A stretch of DNA of 64,000 bases. Origin: Pseudomonas sp. GD04019 (GTDB lineage Bacteria; Pseudomonadota; Gammaproteobacteria; Pseudomonadales; Pseudomonadaceae). The position numbers and the translations under genes are program-made. Shown here piece after piece: positions 61,342-64,000 of this stretch (positions are counted from its first letter, which is position 1; each line of letters begins with the position of its first letter). A model generated the notes under the pieces. It was not told the DNA's origin, searched no databases, and saw only the letters and a program-made list of their open reading frames with translations. The stretch is taken from contig NZ_JAOEEA010000003.1 in NCBI RefSeq assembly GCF_029837695.1, positions 124,001 to 188,000 on the forward strand, given 5' to 3'.

Positions 61342-62495
61342 GCCCGCAGCGCCACGGGCCACTCGCCCTCGCCGAGCAGCGCGGCGATGGTGCGCTCGCC
61401 CAGGCCGAGGCCGACGCTCATGCCCAGGCCGGTGTGCATCAGCACCGCGGTCACGCCCTCGGCGGCGCGCAGCACACTGAACGGGCCGGGGCCACGCGAG
61501 CCATACACGCCCTGCCAACGCTCCAGCACCTGCAGACGGCCGCCCAGGGTGTGCTCGGCCAGCTCGATCAGCAGCTGGTCGACGTTCTCGGCGTTGAACG
61601 GCGTGGCGTCGCTGCCGTAGTCGTGGGAGTCGCCGATGATCAGCTCGCCATAGGGCGTCGGGCTGACCAGCAGGTGGATGCCGTATTCCTCCAGCGCCGG
61701 GTAGTCGCGGCGGATCTCGGCCTGGATCGCCGCGGCCTCGGGCAGGTCGGCGAAGGCGCCGTAGTGCACGCAGCTGAGGCCGGTGAGCACCGCGTGCTGC
61801 AGCTCCAGCGGGCGTTCCAGGCGCGCGCGCAGCATTTGCAGGCGGCACACCGAAGGCTTCAGCGCGGCCATGGGTTCGGCCAGCAGGGTCTGGTAGTCGT
61901 GGCCGGAGCAGACCAGGATGTGCCGCGCGGTGAAGCGCCCGGCGGTGGTCAGCGCGCTGCCGGACTCGACATCGCGCACCAGGGTGGAGAAGTGAAACTC
62001 GACGCCGAGGCCGCGCAGGTAGTCGACGATCTGCGGCAGCGCCTCGCGCGAGTACAGCTGTTGGTCGTCCAGCCCGTGCAGGGCGGCGCGGTGATGAGCG
62101 AAGCGGCCGGCGTATAGGCCGTCCAGGGCGGCGCCACGCAGCAGTTCGACGCGGTAGCCGAGCTCACGCGCACGACCGGTGCAGAAGGCTTCGAGCATCG
62201 CCTCCTCGGCTTCGGTGCGGGCGAATACCAGCGAGCCCTGCTGCTTCAGCGCCAGGCCCGCGGCCTTGCCCAGTTCGGCCCATAGGCCGTGGGCCTGACG
62301 CGCTAGGTCGAGCATCGGCCCCGGCGCCTGGCCGGTGACCAGGGCCTGGCCGAAGTTGCGAATGGAAGCGCCGAGCGGCGTGGCGGTGCGCTCGAAGACC
62401 TTGACCTTGAGGCCGCGCTTGGCGCCGGCCCAGGCATGGGCGAGGCCGAGCATGCCGGCGCCGACGACCAGCAGGTCGCAGTCGTGCTGAGTCAT
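61338..62495 (-). CDS. FAD-dependent oxidoreductase of phosphonate cluster (TIGR03364-type)
   Basis: 385 aa from ATG 62495. DAO-fold: FAD motif DLLVVGAGMLGLAHAWAGAKRG (about 6-27), followed by ASIRNFGQALVTGQ, typical of the TIGR03364 amine-oxidase-like group found beside phosphonate genes. GDSHDYGSDATPFN and the C-terminal MHTGLGMSVGLGLGERTIA complete the cofactor site. It probably oxidises an aminophosphonate (2-aminoethylphosphonate or an N-methylated relative) to phosphonoacetaldehyde, the substrate of PhnX; the exact substrate is inference. Its stop overlaps the PhnZ-like start. Confidence 0.82.
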   Translation of the reverse strand: MTQHDCDLLVVGAGMLGLAHAWAGAKRGLKVKVFERTATPLGASIRNFGQALVTGQAPGPMLDLARQAHGLWAELGKAAGLALKQQGSLVFARTEAEEAMLEAFCTGRARELGYRVELLRGAALDGLYAGRFAHHRAALHGLDDQQLYSREALPQIVDYLRGLGVEFHFSTLVRDVESGSALTTAGRFTARHILVCSGHDYQTLLAEPMAALKPSVCRLQMLRARLERPLELQHAVLTGLSCVHYGAFADLPEAAAIQAEIRRDYPALEEYGIHLLVSPTPYGELIIGDSHDYGSDATPFNAENVDQLLIELAEHTLGGRLQVLERWQGVYGSRGPGPFSVLRAAEGVTAVLMHTGLGMSVGLGLGERTIAALLGEGEWPVALRA

Positions 62496-62552
62496 GGGGA
62501 AACTCCTGAATCGCTGCAGACGGCCATCAATGCAGCCGTCGAAAATGAATGG

Positions 62553-62703
62553 CGTAGGGTGGATCTCGCGCAGCACATCCACCGGGCGAAGGTGGAAAAC
62601 GCTGCGCGGTTTTCCACCCTACGGACTGATAGGCAGCTCGGTGCGGCCCGGAAATCCCTCACCCTACGCGGGCCGCCCCGGCCCCTCTCCCGCAGGAGAG
62701 GGG
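62553..62703. repeat. composite inverted repeats (family D and family A copy 5)
   Basis: CGTAGGGTGGA (62553-62563) pairs with TCCACCCTACG (62613-62623); inside it GGTGGAAAAC pairs with GTTTTCCACC (62591-62600 and 62609-62618). A family A hairpin CCCCTCTCC-CGCA-GGAGAGGGG follows at 62682-62703. Together they fill the 218-bp gap inside the phosphonate operon between the binding protein and the oxidoreductase. Confidence 0.75.
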
Positions 62704-62713
62704 TGACGCGGGC

Positions 62714-63733
62714 TTACTGCGCCACCGGCTCGGACTTACCGTCGTAGCGCTTGCGCCACTCGGCGAGGATCTTGTCGCGGTTCTCCGAGGCCCAGGCGAA
62801 GTCGTTCTTGATCAAGCGTTGCTCGTAGTCGGCTGGCAGCTCCTGGAACGGCTCGGCGATGCCCGGCTGGGCCAGCACGGCGAAGTTGGCCTTGTACAGG
62901 TCCATGGCCTCGCGGCTGGCGGCGAAGTCGGCGAGCTTCTTGGCTGCGTCCAACTGGTCGGTGCCCTTGACGATGCCGGTGGCCTCGATCTCCCAGCCCA
63001 GGCCTTCCTTGGGCAGCACGATGTCCAGCGGCGCGCCCTTGCGCTTGAGCTGCACGGCCGGGTACTCGAAGGAGATGCCGATCGGGAATTCGCCGGCGGC
63101 GGCCACCTTGCACGGCTTGGAACCGGAATGGGTGTACTGGCCGATGTTGGCGTGCAGCTTGTCCATGTAGGCCCAGCCGCCGTCCTCGCCGAAGGTCTGC
63201 AGCCAGGCGCTGACGTCCAGGTAGCCGGTGCCGGAGGACGCCGGGTTGGGCATGACGATCTTGTCCTTGTACACCGGGTTGGTCAGGTCTTCCCACTTGG
63301 TCGGCTTGGGCAAGCCCTGCTTCTCGGCCTCGATGCGGTTGAAGCAGATGGTTGCGGCCCACACGTCCATGCCGACCCAGGCCGGCGGGTTGGCGGCGTC
63401 GCGGTAGTTGGCGCCGATCTTGTCCAGGTTGGCCGGGGCGTAGGGCACCAGCATGTCCTGCTGCTTGAGGATGGCCAGGCTGGAGCCGGCCAGGCCCCAG
63501 ACCACGTCGGCCTGCGGGCGATCCTTCTCGGCCAGCAGCTTGGCGGTGACGATGCCGGTGGAGTCGCGCACCCACTTGATGCTGATGTCCGGGTTCTGCT
63601 TCTCGAACGCTTCCTGGTAGGGCTTGAGCTGCTCGACTTCCAGCGCGGTGTAGACGGTCAGCTCGGTGTTGGCCTGAGCCTGCAGGGCGCAGGCAGCGAG
63701 CAGGCCGGCGGCCATAGCGGTGCGTTTGAACAT
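62714..63733 (-). CDS. 2-aminoethylphosphonate ABC transporter substrate-binding protein
   Basis: 339 aa. Signal peptide about 1-21 (LLAACALQAQA/NTELTVYTA). It is a family 1/ferric-iron-like periplasmic binding protein: LTVYTALEVEQLKPYQEAFEKQNPDI, then SGIVTAKLLAEKDRPQADVVWG in the form DSTGIVTAKLLAEKD, and VMPNPASSGTGYLDVSAWLQTFG. This combination is typical of the putative 2-aminoethylphosphonate binding proteins (TIGR03261 type) encoded next to phnX. No permease or ATPase is inside the window; they may lie upstream. Confidence 0.85.
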   Translation of the reverse strand: MFKRTAMAAGLLAACALQAQANTELTVYTALEVEQLKPYQEAFEKQNPDISIKWVRDSTGIVTAKLLAEKDRPQADVVWGLAGSSLAILKQQDMLVPYAPANLDKIGANYRDAANPPAWVGMDVWAATICFNRIEAEKQGLPKPTKWEDLTNPVYKDKIVMPNPASSGTGYLDVSAWLQTFGEDGGWAYMDKLHANIGQYTHSGSKPCKVAAAGEFPIGISFEYPAVQLKRKGAPLDIVLPKEGLGWEIEATGIVKGTDQLDAAKKLADFAASREAMDLYKANFAVLAQPGIAEPFQELPADYEQRLIKNDFAWASENRDKILAEWRKRYDGKSEPVAQ

Positions 63734-63781
63734 GGTGAAGCTCCTAGTGGTGTGGCTAGCGGTTGGCGTTGGTTGTCGGGT

Positions 63782-64000
63782 TCAGCAGGCCTGCGGGCTT
63801 TCGCCACGGGCCAGGCGTGCGTTGATGTGGTCGACCACCGCGGGTAGCTCGGCGATGGTGTCGATCAGGTAGTGCGGGCGGCTGCCGGCGAACAGGCCGT
63901 CGATACGCGCGCGCTCGGTGGCGCGGCGCTCGGCCGGCAGCGCCTGGTAGGCGTCCCAGGAAAGGCCCAAGAAGTTGCCGGAGAAGCGCAGCGCCACGGT
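63782..64000 (-). CDS. phnX: phosphonoacetaldehyde hydrolase PhnX, C-terminal part (runs off window)
   Basis: Only the last 72 codons or so are present; the gene continues to the right. The segment [61 protein letters not shown] matches the end of PhnX. That end has the GL-x-AYxALP loop and the [11 protein letters not shown] strand that lines the HAD active site. It hydrolyses phosphonoacetaldehyde to acetaldehyde and phosphate. First visible gene of the leftward phosphonate unit. The N-terminal catalytic HAD motif is not in view. Confidence 0.8.
   Translation of the reverse strand, partial: TVALRFSGNFLGLSWDAYQALPAERRATERARIDGLFAGSRPHYLIDTIAELPAVVDHINARLARGESPQAC

Overview
The window reads as one contiguous chromosomal segment of a GC-rich Pseudomonas (sensu lato). 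The evidence is the fabY-cysQ-nudE-yrfG, trmB-thiG-thiS, rpoH-ftsX-ftsE-ftsY and ilvD/folA neighbourhoods, the arcDABC operon behind a perfect Anr/FNR box, and several families of palindromic intergenic repeats. Species cannot be fixed from the sequence. It is not P. aeruginosa in layout, because two gene blocks that in PAO1 (from memory of its gene numbers) lie on opposite sides of oriC are joined here at about 23-25 kb.

Layout. 0-2.7 kb: M48 lipoprotein protease (partial), SH3 protein and CHASE2 adenylate cyclase, all leftward. 2.8-2.9 kb: a possible short terminated transcript. 3.0-6.0 kb: polar amino-acid ABC importer. 6.1-7.3 kb: methyltransferase. 7.6-9.15 kb: tRNA-Thr(UGU) carrying a 1.44 kb integrase-less mini-island that encodes a Panacea-domain antitoxin-like protein and a small two-TM protein behind a LexA-like box. 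9.2-12.4 kb: dctB/dctD. 13.1-18.0 kb: arginine deiminase operon arcDABC. 18.2-23.0 kb: fabY, thioesterase-like protein, cysQ, nudE, yrfG-like HAD. 23.2-25.0 kb: glycine-zipper and DUF1329 proteins. 25.2-28.8 kb: trmB, thiG, thiS, DUF423, mtgA, YhhN-like protein. 28.9-37.5 kb: membrane-anchored hypothetical, rpoH, ftsXEY, paired M16 peptidases, rsmD, small membrane protein. 37.6-43.4 kb: YheT-like hydrolase and a TetR-controlled aldehyde dehydrogenase / Tat lipoprotein / GMC oxidoreductase operon. 43.5-51.3 kb: coaD, fdx, ggt, acyltransferase-like, mutM, HDOD, PfpI/DJ-1 and rlmI genes. 51.4-52.2 kb: a secreted polyester-hydrolase-like enzyme. 52.7-57.6 kb: ilvD, phosphoesterase, YitT, folA, diguanylate cyclase. 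57.7-60.6 kb: DUF2868 membrane protein and DUF3482 GTPase. 60.8-64 kb: leftward phosphonate catabolism cluster (PhnX C-terminus, 2-aminoethylphosphonate binding protein, FAD oxidoreductase, PhnZ-like HD oxygenase).

Most of the window is housekeeping or well-known metabolism. The accessory highlight is the tRNA-Thr mini-island. It has 45-bp direct repeats at its ends, three copies of a 10-bp direct repeat just inside them (arm-site-like), an SOS-type operator, lower GC content, and only two translationally coupled genes. The second highlight is a four-copy family of structured intergenic repeats (20.7, 44.0, 48.3 and 50.0 kb) whose long stems differ in sequence but stay paired, the kind of compensatory change expected if the fold is selected. 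Other points of interest are an identical 18-bp palindrome layout (CGTGACC-N4-GGTCACG) in front of fabY and in front of the polyester-hydrolase-like gene, and a PhnZ-like oxygenase in a phosphonate cluster with no visible PhnY.
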